Source: Flavobacteriales bacterium (lineage in GTDB: Bacteria; Bacteroidota; Bacteroidia; Flavobacteriales_D; Sanyastnellaceae). From it: DNA of 64,000 nt. Within the stretch, counting starts at the first letter, position 1. Each line of letters begins with the position of its first letter. The stretch covers positions 3,115,501-3,179,500 of the forward strand of contig JAGYJM010000002.1 of NCBI GenBank assembly GCA_018402085.1. The letters are read 5' to 3'. The position numbers and the translations under genes are program-made. Positions 32,305 through 42,319 of this stretch are shown one piece after another. Under the pieces are notes generated by a model. It was not told the DNA's origin. It worked only from the letters and a program-made list of their open reading frames with translations, and did no database searches.

Positions 32305-33444
32305 ATGAATACAGATAGCTCCTCCCTTCAACTTAACAAGGTCGTACCCGAAGCAGAAGATTTTCTTCCGTTGCTCGGCACCGACTATGTAGAACTGTAC
32401 GTAGGCAACGCCAAGCAGGCGGCGCATTACTACCAGAGTGCCTGGGGTTTTCAGCCTTTGGCCTATGCCGGACTCGAAACCGGAATGAAAGATCGTGTCT
32501 CTTACGTGCTTGAGCAAGACAAAATCCGCCTCGTACTTACATCGCCGCTCGAACCGGGAGGCGAAGTCAATGCGCATATTGATAAACACGGCGACGGGGT
32601 GAAAGTCGTCGCTCTCTGGGTGGATGACGCTACCCGCTCATGGAAAGAAACCACCTCCCGCGGAGCCGAATCTTACTTTGAGCCGAAAACCATCAAAGAT
32701 GATCACGGACACGTAGTAATGAGTGGTATTCATACCTACGGTGAAACGGTGCATATTTTCGTTGAGCGAAGCGGCTACAACGGCGTGTTCATGCCGGGGT
32801 TCCGCGAGTGGAAAACCGATTACAACCCCGAACCGGTCGGTCTGAAATACATCGATCACATGGTCGGTAACGTGGGCTGGAATGAAATGAACAAATGGTG
32901 TGAGTTCTATGCCAAAGTGATGGGCTTCGCGCAACTTGTGAGCTTTGACGATAAAGACATCTCCACCGAATACACCGCGCTTATGTCGAAAGTCATGAGC
33001 AACGGAAACGGGCGCATCAAGTTTCCGATCAACGAGCCCGCTGCCGGTCGAAAAAAGTCGCAAATCGAAGAGTACATAGACTTTTACAACGGTGCCGGTG
33101 TTCAGCATATCGCCCTGGCCACAGATAACATCATTGAAACGGTGAAGCAACTCAAAGACCGCGGCGTGGAGTTTCTCTACGTACCGGAGACTTACTACGA
33201 GACCGTACTCGACCGTGTAGGCGACATCGATGAAGACCTGGAGCCGCTGAAAGAACTGGGCATTCTGATTGACCGTGATGAAGAAGGCTACCTGTTGCAG
33301 CTCTTCACCAAGCCGGTACTTGACCGCCCTACCATGTTCTTCGAAATCATTCAGCGAAAAGGCGCTCAATCTTTCGGTAAAGGAAATTTCAAAGCCCTTT
33401 TTGAAGCAATCGAGCGTGAACAAGCTTCACGCGGCACCCTTTGA
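32305..33444 (+). CDS. hpd: 4-Hydroxyphenylpyruvate dioxygenase
   Basis: A protein of 379 aa. It converts 4-hydroxyphenylpyruvate to homogentisate, using Fe(II) and O2. Two vicinal-oxygen-chelate domains. The metal triad is visible as His185 (YIDHMVGN), His268 (GVQHIALAT) and Glu347 (FFEIIQRKG). The C-terminal GNFKALFEAIEREQ is the lid helix of the family. Co-transcribed with hmgA; a terminator follows. Confidence 0.97.
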   Translation: MNTDSSSLQLNKVVPEAEDFLPLLGTDYVELYVGNAKQAAHYYQSAWGFQPLAYAGLETGMKDRVSYVLEQDKIRLVLTSPLEPGGEVNAHIDKHGDGVKVVALWVDDATRSWKETTSRGAESYFEPKTIKDDHGHVVMSGIHTYGETVHIFVERSGYNGVFMPGFREWKTDYNPEPVGLKYIDHMVGNVGWNEMNKWCEFYAKVMGFAQLVSFDDKDISTEYTALMSKVMSNGNGRIKFPINEPAAGRKKSQIEEYIDFYNGAGVQHIALATDNIIETVKQLKDRGVEFLYVPETYYETVLDRVGDIDEDLEPLKELGILIDRDEEGYLLQLFTKPVLDRPTMFFEIIQRKGAQSFGKGNFKALFEAIEREQASRGTL

Positions 33445-33464
33445 ACAAAAAACACATCCATCAG

Positions 33465-33492
33465 AAAAGGCAGCATGTTGGCTGCCTTTTTT
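33465..33492 (+). terminator. Terminator of the hmgA-hpd operon
   Basis: GGCAGC, loop ATGTTG, GCTGCC followed by six T, about 20 bases after hpd. Confidence 0.85.
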
Positions 33493-33546
33493 CTTGGGCT
33501 CGTCTACGCGCTTCATTGTGTATATTCGTAAAGCACATAAGGCCAC

Positions 33547-34050
33547 ATGCGTATACTTTCCGTTCTTTTAATCTTCATTTTAGCTTCCTGCGAGCCTCCG
33601 CCTTCAGGCGAGCAACCTATAGATTATATTCTGGGAGTTAAAGACTCGGGCTTGTTTCGGGGGCTCGATGTGGGTGCCTCTCGCAATGCGGTTGCGGCCA
33701 AAGAAGCCGAGCATATCGTGCATCAAATGCCTGATGAACTTACCTGCCGTATCCCGCTTGATTTGAAAGACAGCGCATTCTATGACATCACCTATAACTT
33801 CGATGAAGAAGGTTTGCGGGTCATTGAACTTGATATCTTTCCGGCCAGCAACCCCGTTAAACAAGACCTCTACAACAACTTCAAAGCACACTATGACCGA
33901 CGTTTTGGTCAAAGCTCAGAAGACGATGGCTTTACAATGTGGACAACCAGAAGCCACCGCGGAACGGCCATTGAAGTTTCAATGGTGGATGAAAGCGCAG
34001 AAATCGGTCGTCCGTACCTCTCGGTGAATTTCTATGAATACAACGAGTGA
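33547..34050 (+). CDS. Small lipoprotein of unknown function
   Basis: A protein of 167 aa with a lipoprotein signal peptide (MRILSVLLIFILASC, Cys15). The mature part is a small soluble domain with mixed alpha/beta character (YDITYNFDEEGLRVIELDIFP, DGFTMWTTRSHRGTAIEVS) that I do not recognise. Its 3' end overlaps the ABC ATPase gene by 17 bases, suggesting co-expression. A TATATTCG near 33521-33528 is a near-consensus -7 box. A hairpin-like CTCCGCC-TTCA-GGCG sits in codons 17-22. Confidence 0.75.
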   Translation: MRILSVLLIFILASCEPPPSGEQPIDYILGVKDSGLFRGLDVGASRNAVAAKEAEHIVHQMPDELTCRIPLDLKDSAFYDITYNFDEEGLRVIELDIFPASNPVKQDLYNNFKAHYDRRFGQSSEDDGFTMWTTRSHRGTAIEVSMVDESAEIGRPYLSVNFYEYNE

Positions 34051-35695
34051 GCCCCTCCTCAGGATCAGTAACCTCAGCGTTTCGTTCCGTGCAGAAAATG
34101 CCTGGCATCAGGTGACTCATCACGTGGCACTCAGCGTTCAGCGAGGCCGCGTATTGGGCATTGTGGGCGAGTCAGGATCCGGCAAAACCGTCTCGTCTCT
34201 CGCTTGCATGGGCTTGCTACCGGCAGGCATCGCGCGCATTGATACAGGTAAAGCGATGTTTGACGGCCATGATCTCCTGGCTGATGACTTCGCAAAAGCG
34301 AAGGATGCCAGAGGTCGAAGAATCACCATGATCTTTCAGGAGCCGATGTCGAGCCTTAACCCCTCGATGCGCTGCGGAGAGCAGGTGGCTGAAGCATTGC
34401 GCCAATCGGGGAAGCACTCAGGAGCTATCCGTTCAAAGGTTGCCCAACTCTTCAGCGAGGTGAACCTCCCTGATCCGGCGAACATCGGCAGGCGCTATCC
34501 GCATGAGTTGAGTGGCGGACAAAAGCAGCGCGTGATGATTGCCATGGCCCTTGCACCCGACCCTGATCTCATCATTGCAGACGAACCCACGACAGCCCTT
34601 GATGTCACGGTTCAGCGAAGCATCCTGGCGCTTTTGCGCCGGCTGCAACAAGAAAGAAACCTATCAATGCTCTTCATCTCGCACGACCTCGATGTAGTTG
34701 CTTCGGTGGCGGATGATGTCGCTGTAATGTGGAAAGGAGAAGTGGTAGAGCAGGGCGCTGCAAAGGATGTGCTACGAAGCCCGCAGCATGCATACACACG
34801 AGGCTTATTGCGAAGCAAACCACCTGAAACAGGTGAGCGGCAAAGGCTGCAGACCGTGCGCGACACGCTTGAAAATAGGGAAGTTGCTACACAGGTATTC
34901 ACAAGCCGGCTCACCGGAAATGCGCTGCTCGAGGTACGTGACCTCAGGAAGCATTTCGTGACGAAACGCAATATCCTCGGCAAGCCGGTGGCTTATTTTG
35001 AAGCCGTAAAAGGCGTTTCATTTGACGTGCTTGAGGGTGAAACACTCGGACTGGTGGGTGAGAGCGGGTGTGGCAAAAGCACCGTGAGCCGCATGGTGAT
35101 GGATCTGCTTAAGCCTGACGCCGGCGAGCTGACCTGGAATGATGCTGCATTGAAATCAGGCGGAAAACCCGCTGTTCAACTTGTTTTTCAGGATCCCTAT
35201 GCGAGTTTGAATCCGCGCAAAAGCGCGGGAAGCAGCCTCGTTGAGGCCCTCACGGTCAATGGGCCGGCTGACAGCGCCTCTGCCGCAAAGCAACGCGCTG
35301 AGCAGCTTCTGGAAAAGGTCGGACTCTCGCCCGATTCATTCGGGAAGTATCCCCATTCGTTTTCGGGCGGACAGCGTCAGCGGCTGGTGATTGCCCGAGC
35401 ACTGTGCACCAACCCGAAGTTGCTCATTCTCGATGAGTCTGTCGCTGCTCTTGATGTTTCTGTGCAGGCACAGGTGTTGAACCTCCTGAACGAGCTCAAA
35501 GAGCAGCTCGGGTTAACGTTTTTGTTCATTTCCCATGACCTGAACGTAGTTCGGTTCATGAGTGACCGCATTTTAGTGATGAAATCGGGCATCATTGTAG
35601 AGCGGGGGGAGTCCCAAAAGGTTTTCGAAGCCCCGCAGCATTCGTACACAAAAGAATTGTTGTCATCGGTAAAATTGACCGCCATAGACCGTTGA
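34034..35695 (+). CDS. Fused double ABC transporter ATPase (DppDF/YejF type)
   Basis: A protein of 553 aa with two complete ATP-binding domains of the oligopeptide/dipeptide family. First half: Walker A GESGSGKT, signature LSGGQKQR, Walker [13 protein letters not shown]. Second half: Walker [10 protein letters not shown], signature FSGGQRQR, Walker [13 protein letters not shown] (the usual DEPTSALD is altered but the catalytic Glu is kept). It would power peptide or similar import at the inner membrane, but no permease or binding-protein gene is adjacent. It overlaps the upstream lipoprotein gene by 17 bases. Confidence 0.93.
   Translation: MNTTSEPLLRISNLSVSFRAENAWHQVTHHVALSVQRGRVLGIVGESGSGKTVSSLACMGLLPAGIARIDTGKAMFDGHDLLADDFAKAKDARGRRITMIFQEPMSSLNPSMRCGEQVAEALRQSGKHSGAIRSKVAQLFSEVNLPDPANIGRRYPHELSGGQKQRVMIAMALAPDPDLIIADEPTTALDVTVQRSILALLRRLQQERNLSMLFISHDLDVVASVADDVAVMWKGEVVEQGAAKDVLRSPQHAYTRGLLRSKPPETGERQRLQTVRDTLENREVATQVFTSRLTGNALLEVRDLRKHFVTKRNILGKPVAYFEAVKGVSFDVLEGETLGLVGESGCGKSTVSRMVMDLLKPDAGELTWNDAALKSGGKPAVQLVFQDPYASLNPRKSAGSSLVEALTVNGPADSASAAKQRAEQLLEKVGLSPDSFGKYPHSFSGGQRQRLVIARALCTNPKLLILDESVAALDVSVQAQVLNLLNELKEQLGLTFLFISHDLNVVRFMSDRILVMKSGIIVERGESQKVFEAPQHSYTKELLSSVKLTAIDR
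34288..34308 (+). repeat. Dispersed GATGC hairpin repeat (inside ABC ATPase gene, copy 1)
   Basis: CTTCGC AAAA GCGAAG GATGC: full consensus with a different stem. In frame it encodes FAKAKDA. Confidence 0.6.
35213..35233 (+). repeat. Hairpin repeat (inside ABC ATPase gene, copy 2)
   Basis: CCGCGC AAAA GCGCGG GAAGC: perfect stem, tail differs from GATGC by one base. Confidence 0.45.
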
Positions 35696-35735
35696 ACAGG
35701 GTGACACAGATCATTTATAATTCACTGATTCTTCG

Positions 35736-35743
35736 TACCTTTG
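35736..35743 (+). promoter_or_regulatory. -7 box of the 1688-aa T9SS protein gene
   Basis: TACCTTTG, exact TAnnTTTG match, about 100 bases before the ATG at 35846. Confidence 0.6.
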
Positions 35744-35764
35744 CTACGCGTTAAATAAAACGGT

Positions 35765-35828
35765 TGTTTCAATTAAAAATGAAACCTCCGCCTGTTTAAA
35801 CCTCCCAAAAGGCTTGGAGTCTTTTGGG
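35765..35828 (+). promoter_or_regulatory. Two hairpins in the 5' leader
   Basis: GGTTGTTTCA..TGAAACC (about 35763-35787) and the perfect 8-bp stem CCCAAAAG-GCTTGGAGT-CTTTTGGG (35804-35828). They lie between the promoter and the start codon. The second is followed by TCTTAACC, so attenuation is possible but unproven. Confidence 0.35.
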
Positions 35829-35845
35829 TCTTAACCGATGTGCTT

Positions 35846-38800
35846 ATGTTACGTTCTACACTGAAATTTTTCAGCCTCGTTGTGGCTGTGTTCGCATTCA
35901 GCACCGGCTTGAATGCACAAACCCTGCTCATTGACGAAGACCTTCGGTCAGGCAATCTGCCACTATCCTGGTCGCAAACCGACGTGAGTTTTTCCACTGC
36001 GGCGGGGGGGTATGCTAACATTACCGGAACAACCGGTGTACTTACTGTTTTTCCTTTTGATGCAAGTACTTTTGGTTCTGTTGAGGTCAACTTTGACGTT
36101 GCCAAGTTTGGCAGTGGTACGGATGGTCCGATTACCGTTGAGTACACCCTGGATGGCACGAACTGGCAGACTGCGGGCGACTCCCCTACCCCAACAAGCA
36201 GCACTTATTTATCATCAACCATTACCATATTTTCTGTTTCTGCTTCAATGCAGGTGCGATTCACCGCTGCGAGCAGCCCCTCCAATAAACGACTGCGAGA
36301 TGTTGTCATCAATGGCCTTTCTGCAGGAGCTGCGCCCGAACCCTCTAATCATGCAACTTCCTTCAACTGCTCTGCGCAAGGCTCTGGCACTATTGACCTC
36401 ACCTGGGTTGATGCCACAGGAGCTCAACTACCGGCAGGGTATCTCATTCGCTGGTCGGATGTTGACTACGCCAGCATCACTGCACCTACTGATGGCACTC
36501 CGGTAGCCGATGGCGCCAACGCACTCAATGTGTTACAAGGAGTTCAATCTGCGAGCATCACCGGCCTGAATGCTTCAACCACCTACTATTTCAGAATTTT
36601 CCCTTACACCAATAGCGGGGTTGACATTGACTACAAAACCGATAGCACCATTCCCGAAACCGACTGTACTACTGCCGCTCCTGCATGGGAAGATTTTGAA
36701 ACCGGCTCAAAAGGAAGTTATGGGAGTGGTACGGTTACCTGCACCGCGGGCACATGGCTGATGAATGACGCCCTCATTGGCTCGTTGGGCTCTGACCGTA
36801 AAAATGGCACTTCCTCTGTGCGCATGCGAAACTCTGGTGTCGTTGAAATGCAGTTTGACCTCACGAATGGTCTTGGCACTGTCGATATTGAACATGCCGT
36901 TTTTGGCTCAGAAGGTAACAGCACCTGGCGCCTTGAAGTTTCAGATGACGGTGGTTCTACCTGGAACGCCTTCGTTAGTCCTTCCGTTACTACCTCATCT
37001 ACCTCACTTACCACCGCCAGCTTCACCGTAAACATTCCGGGTACTGTGCGCTTTCGTGTTCAGAAGCTGATTGGGTCAGAGCGCATAAATATTGATGATA
37101 TTTACGTTACGGATTATGTCGCCCCTGCGACCATCACCACCGGCGCTGTCTCAGCATCAGTCTTCACCCTGAGCGATTGCAACACTACGGCTTCAGGCAC
37201 CGTGGCTTTCACTACTACTGGTGCCTTCGGGGGAGGCAATGTGTTCACTGCTGAGCTCAGCGATGAAAATGGGGTCTTTACAAACGCCCTCAGTATCGGA
37301 AGCGGCACCACCAGCCCGGTCAACATTACCATCCCGGAAAACCTTCCGAGTGGAACGGGTTACCTCGTGCGAGTAGTAAGCAGCGATCCCGCCGTGACGG
37401 GGTCACAATCTTCGGCCATCGAAATTATCCAAAACGGCTCTGACTGTCCCGAACTCGGTGACTTCCGCACACGTGCTTCGGGCATCTGGACCGCCACAAA
37501 CGTATGGCAATCTTATGTCTACAACCCATCGAGCCAGCTGTGGGAGTGGCAAGACGTGACCGGACACCCTGACAGCGATGCGGTGAGCGTGTTCGTTATG
37601 AATGGTGACACCATTGCGCATACCAGCGGTCCGAAACTAGTGAACAACCTTACCGTAGAGAGCGGCGCCAAGCTCTTTAGGGATAATGGCGGTTGCAACC
37701 TGCAATACATCAGCCTTGGCGGAGACATATTCTGCAACGGACAAATTGGCAACGGCACAACCGCCGACGCCATTGGCTTCAACGTTCTCACAGGAACGCA
37801 TACAATCAGTGGCTCAGGTGAGTTCGATGCCTACCGCATTAGGCTGAGCAACGACGGTACCGTAGGTCAACTTGGCAACGCCACACTCAACATCGAGATG
37901 GACATCAATCTGCGATGGGATCCGAACTTTTGTGGAGGCATTGGCAGTGGCAGCCATGCGATCTACAACAACCTTGCGGACGTGGGATCCTTTGATGTTG
38001 TTATTGCAGCAGGACATACATTAAGCCTTACAAACTCTGATGCCGCGCTGGGCATCGATGGCGCATACACAGGAACTTATGCGAATACTGAGCGCTCTGG
38101 CGGTTATCAGGTTTTCGGCACAATTGAGTGCGCCGGGGCTATCAACCTGGGCTCTGACAACACCCTCTCAGGGCCAGGAAGCGTCTACCTCGACATCGAA
38201 AACGGCGGGCTTGTGACTACCGACTACTTGCTGTACGGCACAGACAATGCTGCAGACGGTGGCGAACTTGCCATCGCTGCAGGAGGAACTCTTCGTATCA
38301 ACGGTGTAGGCTCAGGTGAAGATGCGTGGTTGCAAACCACCGCAGGAAGCATTGTGTACACCATGAACGACGAGGGTACAGTAGAATACGCACGAAACGG
38401 CAACCAAAACGTGCCTGCTCTGTTTACTTACGGTAGCCTCGAATTCAGTGGCACGGGAACTAAAACACTCACTGACCTGAACACCACTGTGACAGGTGGA
38501 TTCACAGTGAATTCCGGTGCTACTGTCCAGGGAAATGACCCGACATTCGCGTTGAATGTAGGTGGTGACTGGACCAACGACGGCACATTCAACGCAGGCG
38601 ATGGAACAGTAATATTCGACGGTGCCGCTGCGCAAACCATTGGCGGTGCCAGCACCACTCGCTTCGAGAACATCACCATGGACTCCGGCAATAACCTGAC
38701 CCTGCTTTCTAACACCGAAGTACACGGAGTATTTGCTCCCGAATCCGGTTCATTTGACGCGGGCACCGATACGCTGATTCTCGTTTCAGATGCAAGCGGC

Positions 38801-40912
38801 ACCGGAAGCATCGGAGAAATCAAATCAGGAGCCAGCTACACCGGAAGCACCACTATGCAACGGTTCATTCCTGCGGGTGTACAGAACTGGGTCAACCTCG
38901 GTAACGCACTAACCGGCGCCACGGTAGCAGATTGGAATGATGACGTGGTAACCACCGGGTTCCCGGGGTCGGATTTCCCAACCTACACGAACCAGAACAC
39001 CGGCCAGCTCTTCAACAACATACTAGGATACGACGAGACTGTTCAAGACAGCCTGAACGAAGGTTTTGTTGGGGTTACTGCTCTTACCGACAACCTCAGC
39101 ACAGAACGCGGCTATTTCGTATATATGCTCGGTACGGCCCAAAACATCGATGTTACCGGAAGCATTCAGCAAGGTAGCCTGACCACGGCACTTGATTACA
39201 CCGACTCACCCCTTGGCGCAAGCGAAGACGGATGGGAACTCGTCACCAACCGCTACCCAAGCGAAATCAGTTTTGACTCACTCTACAATGCCTCTACCAA
39301 CATCGGTGCGACTTACTACGTGTACAACGCTGACAACGGCTCGTATGACACCTACACCTCGGGAGTTGGCGGCACGGCCAGCGGCTTCATCCCAAGTTCT
39401 CAATCGTTCTGGGTGCAGTCGGTTGCCAGCGGTGCTCAACTGCAGTTTGAAGAGCGCTTCAAAACCAACAACGGAACAAACTTCGAGCGCAGCTTTGACA
39501 ACATTGCAGCTGTGACGTTGCAAATCCGTAATGGTGATTATTCGCAAGTGACTACCCTGGTTTCACAAGAAGGTTACAGCCTTGACATGGATCTGGGCTA
39601 CGACGCTTTCCACCTCGGAAGCATGACGGCTGATGCGCCACAGATTGCATTTGTGGCCACAGGAGGCGAGAAAACCACGGTCAACCGATTCACTCCGGAA
39701 GACGGCATGTCCGTTCCGGTATATATCAGTGTTCCTGCGGGCACGCATGAAATTGAGGTTCTTGACAGTGACATCTTCGACGGAACGACCTGCTACAGCA
39801 TCGAAGATCTGATCACCGGTGAGCTCTTCCCGCTCGATGAGGGTACCATCATTTCACTCACTACTGAAGAAGAATTCACCGGCGCTCGCTACATGCTGCA
39901 CATCGCAGCACCGCTGAAAGCTCCTGATATGAACCCGGCAACCTGCGCCACTTCAACAGATGGAAGCATTTCGGCAGAATGTGTGGCCGCAAACGGTAAC
40001 GTCGAAATTCTTGACCTTGATGGCAACGTAATCGCCTCTCAAGAAGCAATCGAGGGTGTACTGATCTTCAACAACCTTCCTGAGGGCGACTACATGATCC
40101 GCTACAACAGCGAAGACCTGACCTGTGGTTTCGTTCAATACGAAATCTACCTTGAAGCGATGCCGTCTATGCAAGCTGAAACAACTGTTGTTCCTGCATT
40201 CTGTAACGAAGCAGGTACCGGTGTAATTACGGTGAGTGTAAATGATCAGCCAGCAACAATTGACCTGATTCAAGATGGCCAAATCATTCTGACCGAGTTG
40301 ATTGAAAGTGAGCTATCTGTAGCAGGACTTGATGCCGGATCTTACGAAGTTGAAATCAGTAATGCCTGTGTCACCTACACAGAATATCTCGAGCTTGGTG
40401 ATCCGAGTGCCATCACTGCAGAACTCAACATTCCGCAAACTGCGCTCCTTCAAGATGCGCAAGCGGTGGCGATGTTCTCCGTGGATGTCACAGACAACGT
40501 TACCGTAAACTGGTTCGTGAGTGACGCTTTCATTGGTTCAGGTGTTTCGATTACTCACCTCTTCAACGCTGCCGGTGACTACGACGTACGAGCGGAGATG
40601 GCCAACGAAAATTGTGAATTGACCCTGGAAGGCTCTGTCACCGTAAGCAGCGCTGTAGGAGTTAATGAAGACGTCTCCGACAAACTCACCATAGCCACAA
40701 CTCAGGCGGGATGGAACCTCTCGGGAGCACCCGTGCAAGAAGCCGTGTTTATTGAACTCTTCGACCTGAAAGGCTCGCTTATTAACCAAATCGCTACCAA
40801 TGGAGCGACTGGCATGATTGAAATACCCTCGGCAGACCTCGCTCCGGGTATTTATATGGTGCGACTGTTCGGTTCGTCAGGCGTTATCACCACTGATCGT
40901 GTGATTCGATAA
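35846..40912 (+). CDS. Giant secreted protein with FN3-like domain and T9SS type A sorting domain
   Basis: A protein of 1688 aa from ATG 35846; a GTG two codons earlier is less likely. Signal peptide about 1-25 (ending LNAQ). Residues about 30-160 look like a carbohydrate-binding or cleaved-adhesin beta-sandwich, then a fibronectin type III-like domain (about 165-275: TIDLTWVDATG, TTYYFRIFPYT), a second sandwich, and a long repetitive beta region with Gly/Thr/Asn-rich passages. The C-terminal T9SS type A domain (about 1605-1688) has the GIYMVRLFGSSG strand and ends VIR. Likely a surface adhesin; no catalytic motif seen. It is followed by a terminator. Confidence 0.88.
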   Translation: MLRSTLKFFSLVVAVFAFSTGLNAQTLLIDEDLRSGNLPLSWSQTDVSFSTAAGGYANITGTTGVLTVFPFDASTFGSVEVNFDVAKFGSGTDGPITVEYTLDGTNWQTAGDSPTPTSSTYLSSTITIFSVSASMQVRFTAASSPSNKRLRDVVINGLSAGAAPEPSNHATSFNCSAQGSGTIDLTWVDATGAQLPAGYLIRWSDVDYASITAPTDGTPVADGANALNVLQGVQSASITGLNASTTYYFRIFPYTNSGVDIDYKTDSTIPETDCTTAAPAWEDFETGSKGSYGSGTVTCTAGTWLMNDALIGSLGSDRKNGTSSVRMRNSGVVEMQFDLTNGLGTVDIEHAVFGSEGNSTWRLEVSDDGGSTWNAFVSPSVTTSSTSLTTASFTVNIPGTVRFRVQKLIGSERINIDDIYVTDYVAPATITTGAVSASVFTLSDCNTTASGTVAFTTTGAFGGGNVFTAELSDENGVFTNALSIGSGTTSPVNITIPENLPSGTGYLVRVVSSDPAVTGSQSSAIEIIQNGSDCPELGDFRTRASGIWTATNVWQSYVYNPSSQLWEWQDVTGHPDSDAVSVFVMNGDTIAHTSGPKLVNNLTVESGAKLFRDNGGCNLQYISLGGDIFCNGQIGNGTTADAIGFNVLTGTHTISGSGEFDAYRIRLSNDGTVGQLGNATLNIEMDINLRWDPNFCGGIGSGSHAIYNNLADVGSFDVVIAAGHTLSLTNSDAALGIDGAYTGTYANTERSGGYQVFGTIECAGAINLGSDNTLSGPGSVYLDIENGGLVTTDYLLYGTDNAADGGELAIAAGGTLRINGVGSGEDAWLQTTAGSIVYTMNDEGTVEYARNGNQNVPALFTYGSLEFSGTGTKTLTDLNTTVTGGFTVNSGATVQGNDPTFALNVGGDWTNDGTFNAGDGTVIFDGAAAQTIGGASTTRFENITMDSGNNLTLLSNTEVHGVFAPESGSFDAGTDTLILVSDASGTGSIGEIKSGASYTGSTTMQRFIPAGVQNWVNLGNALTGATVADWNDDVVTTGFPGSDFPTYTNQNTGQLFNNILGYDETVQDSLNEGFVGVTALTDNLSTERGYFVYMLGTAQNIDVTGSIQQGSLTTALDYTDSPLGASEDGWELVTNRYPSEISFDSLYNASTNIGATYYVYNADNGSYDTYTSGVGGTASGFIPSSQSFWVQSVASGAQLQFEERFKTNNGTNFERSFDNIAAVTLQIRNGDYSQVTTLVSQEGYSLDMDLGYDAFHLGSMTADAPQIAFVATGGEKTTVNRFTPEDGMSVPVYISVPAGTHEIEVLDSDIFDGTTCYSIEDLITGELFPLDEGTIISLTTEEEFTGARYMLHIAAPLKAPDMNPATCATSTDGSISAECVAANGNVEILDLDGNVIASQEAIEGVLIFNNLPEGDYMIRYNSEDLTCGFVQYEIYLEAMPSMQAETTVVPAFCNEAGTGVITVSVNDQPATIDLIQDGQIILTELIESELSVAGLDAGSYEVEISNACVTYTEYLELGDPSAITAELNIPQTALLQDAQAVAMFSVDVTDNVTVNWFVSDAFIGSGVSITHLFNAAGDYDVRAEMANENCELTLEGSVTVSSAVGVNEDVSDKLTIATTQAGWNLSGAPVQEAVFIELFDLKGSLINQIATNGATGMIEIPSADLAPGIYMVRLFGSSGVITTDRVIR

Positions 40913-40913
40913 A

Positions 40914-40965
40914 AAAGACCCACATAAGCTTCAGAAAGGCTCCTTACTAGGGGTCTTTCTTTTTG
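40914..40965 (+). terminator. Terminator after the giant T9SS protein
   Basis: AAAGACCC pairs with GGGTCTTT across a long (about 29-base) loop, then CTTTTT. Confidence 0.6.
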
Positions 40966-40995
40966 CTACAAGTTTCAGAGCCCTTCTCTTTTCGG

Positions 40996-41003
40996 TACTT
41001 TTG
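40996..41003 (+). promoter_or_regulatory. -7 box of the enoyl-CoA hydratase gene
   Basis: TACTTTTG, exact TAnnTTTG match, 18 bases before ATG 41022. Confidence 0.55.
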
Positions 41004-41021
41004 GCTATCAAAGTCAGAACC

Positions 41022-41804
41022 ATGGAAAATATCCTCCTAGACACCTCGTCCCATCCGCATATTGCTATCATCACCATTAACCGTCCGAAGCAACTCAATG
41101 CGCTGAATCGCGCTACCATTGAAGAGCTTAGTTCAGCTCTTGATGATCTGAATGGCAACCAAGACATTCGTTGCGTTATTCTTACAGGCTCAGGTGAGAA
41201 AGCTTTTGTTGCCGGAGCTGATATTAAAGAGTTTGCGGCCTTCACCGTTGAGGAGGGCCGCATGCTGAGTGCAGAAGGTCATCAAAAGCTCTTCAACAAA
41301 GTTGAGCTCATGCGCAAGCCCGTCATCGCCGCTGTGAATGGTTTTGCGCTTGGGGGCGGACTTGAGCTTGCGATGAGTGCGCACATTCGTGTAGCCTCTG
41401 ACAATGCCGTACTCGGACTCCCTGAAGTCTCTCTTGGGGTCATTCCCGGTTACGGCGGAACCCAGCGCCTTCCCAGGCTTGTGGGCAGCGGCAAAGCGCT
41501 GGAGCTCATTTGCACGGCCGGGAAAATGTCTGCTGAAGACGCAAAGCAGTGGGGACTTGTGAACGACGTCGTGAGCCAGGAAGAGCTATTGAACACGGCC
41601 ATCGGCATGGCTCAGAAGATCGCCCGTCAATCGCCTACGGCCGTTGCTTTTGCTTTGCAAGCCGTTCGTGCCGGCTACGCGCATGAAGCATCCGGCCGTC
41701 AGGCCGAAATAGAAGCCTTCGGAAAGTGCTTCGGAACCGCTGACTTTAAAGAAGGCACTGAGGCTTTTCTCGAAAAGCGTAAGCCTTCTTTTGAAGGTAA
41801 ATGA
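41022..41804 (+). CDS. Enoyl-CoA hydratase/isomerase family protein (crotonase)
   Basis: A protein of 260 aa from ATG 41022; an upstream TTG overlaps the promoter. It adds water to 2-enoyl-CoA in fatty-acid or amino-acid breakdown. Crotonase features: NRPKQLNALN, oxyanion-hole segments AFVAGADIKEFA and NGFALGGGLELAM, and catalytic Glu residues in LPEVSLGVIPGYGGTQRLPR. The C-terminal helix ends FLEKRKPSF. It stands alone with its own promoter. The exact substrate cannot be told; short-chain enoyl-CoA is usual. Confidence 0.93.
   Translation: MENILLDTSSHPHIAIITINRPKQLNALNRATIEELSSALDDLNGNQDIRCVILTGSGEKAFVAGADIKEFAAFTVEEGRMLSAEGHQKLFNKVELMRKPVIAAVNGFALGGGLELAMSAHIRVASDNAVLGLPEVSLGVIPGYGGTQRLPRLVGSGKALELICTAGKMSAEDAKQWGLVNDVVSQEELLNTAIGMAQKIARQSPTAVAFALQAVRAGYAHEASGRQAEIEAFGKCFGTADFKEGTEAFLEKRKPSFEGK
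41688..41706 (-). repeat. Possible hairpin repeat (inside enoyl-CoA hydratase gene)
   Basis: Minus strand CGGCC TGAC GGCCG GATGC: 5-bp stem, different loop, intact GATGC. A weaker member. Confidence 0.35.
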
Positions 41805-41865
41805 AATAAACAAGTCCACGTGAACAGGCTGCCTTTCATAGATTCCTACCTTGGGCAGATCGCCG

Positions 41866-41873
41866 TAATTTTG
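41866..41873 (+). promoter_or_regulatory. -7 box of the dut operon
   Basis: TAATTTTG, exact TAnnTTTG match, ending 7 bases before the dut ATG. The mRNA would be essentially leaderless. Confidence 0.55.
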
Positions 41874-41880
41874 GCTACAT

Positions 41881-42315
41881 ATGAAAGTGGAAATCATCAA
41901 TCGTTCGCCCTTCGACCTACCGGCCTATAAAACTGCGCAAAGTGCAGGAATGGATTTGCAGGCGAACATCAATGAAGCTCTGACCCTGAATCCCCTTGAG
42001 CGCAAACTCATACCCACTGGGCTGTCAATCGCGCTACCCAACGGATTTGAAGCTCAGGTGCGCCCTCGAAGCGGACTCGCCCTGAAACATGGAATCAGCG
42101 TGCTGAATGCCCCAGGCACGATCGATGCGGATTACCGCGGCGACATTGGCGTGATTCTTGTAAATGTATCTAATGACACCGTCACCATTCAACCTGGCGA
42201 GCGCATTGCCCAGCTTGTCATTGCCCGCTACGAACAGGTAGAATGGGAGTCGGTGGACGTGCTAAATGAAACCGATCGTGGACGCGGCGGTTTCGGAAGC
42301 ACCGGAAAGCACTAA
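41881..42315 (+). CDS. dut: dUTP diphosphatase
   Basis: A protein of 144 aa. It cleaves dUTP to dUMP, keeping uracil out of DNA and feeding dTMP synthesis. All family motifs: [50 protein letters not shown], and C-terminal [10 protein letters not shown]. Homotrimer expected, cytoplasmic. First gene of an operon that continues with a nucleotidyltransferase 4 bases later. Confidence 0.97.
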   Translation: MKVEIINRSPFDLPAYKTAQSAGMDLQANINEALTLNPLERKLIPTGLSIALPNGFEAQVRPRSGLALKHGISVLNAPGTIDADYRGDIGVILVNVSNDTVTIQPGERIAQLVIARYEQVEWESVDVLNETDRGRGGFGSTGKH

Positions 42316-42319
42316 ACAT

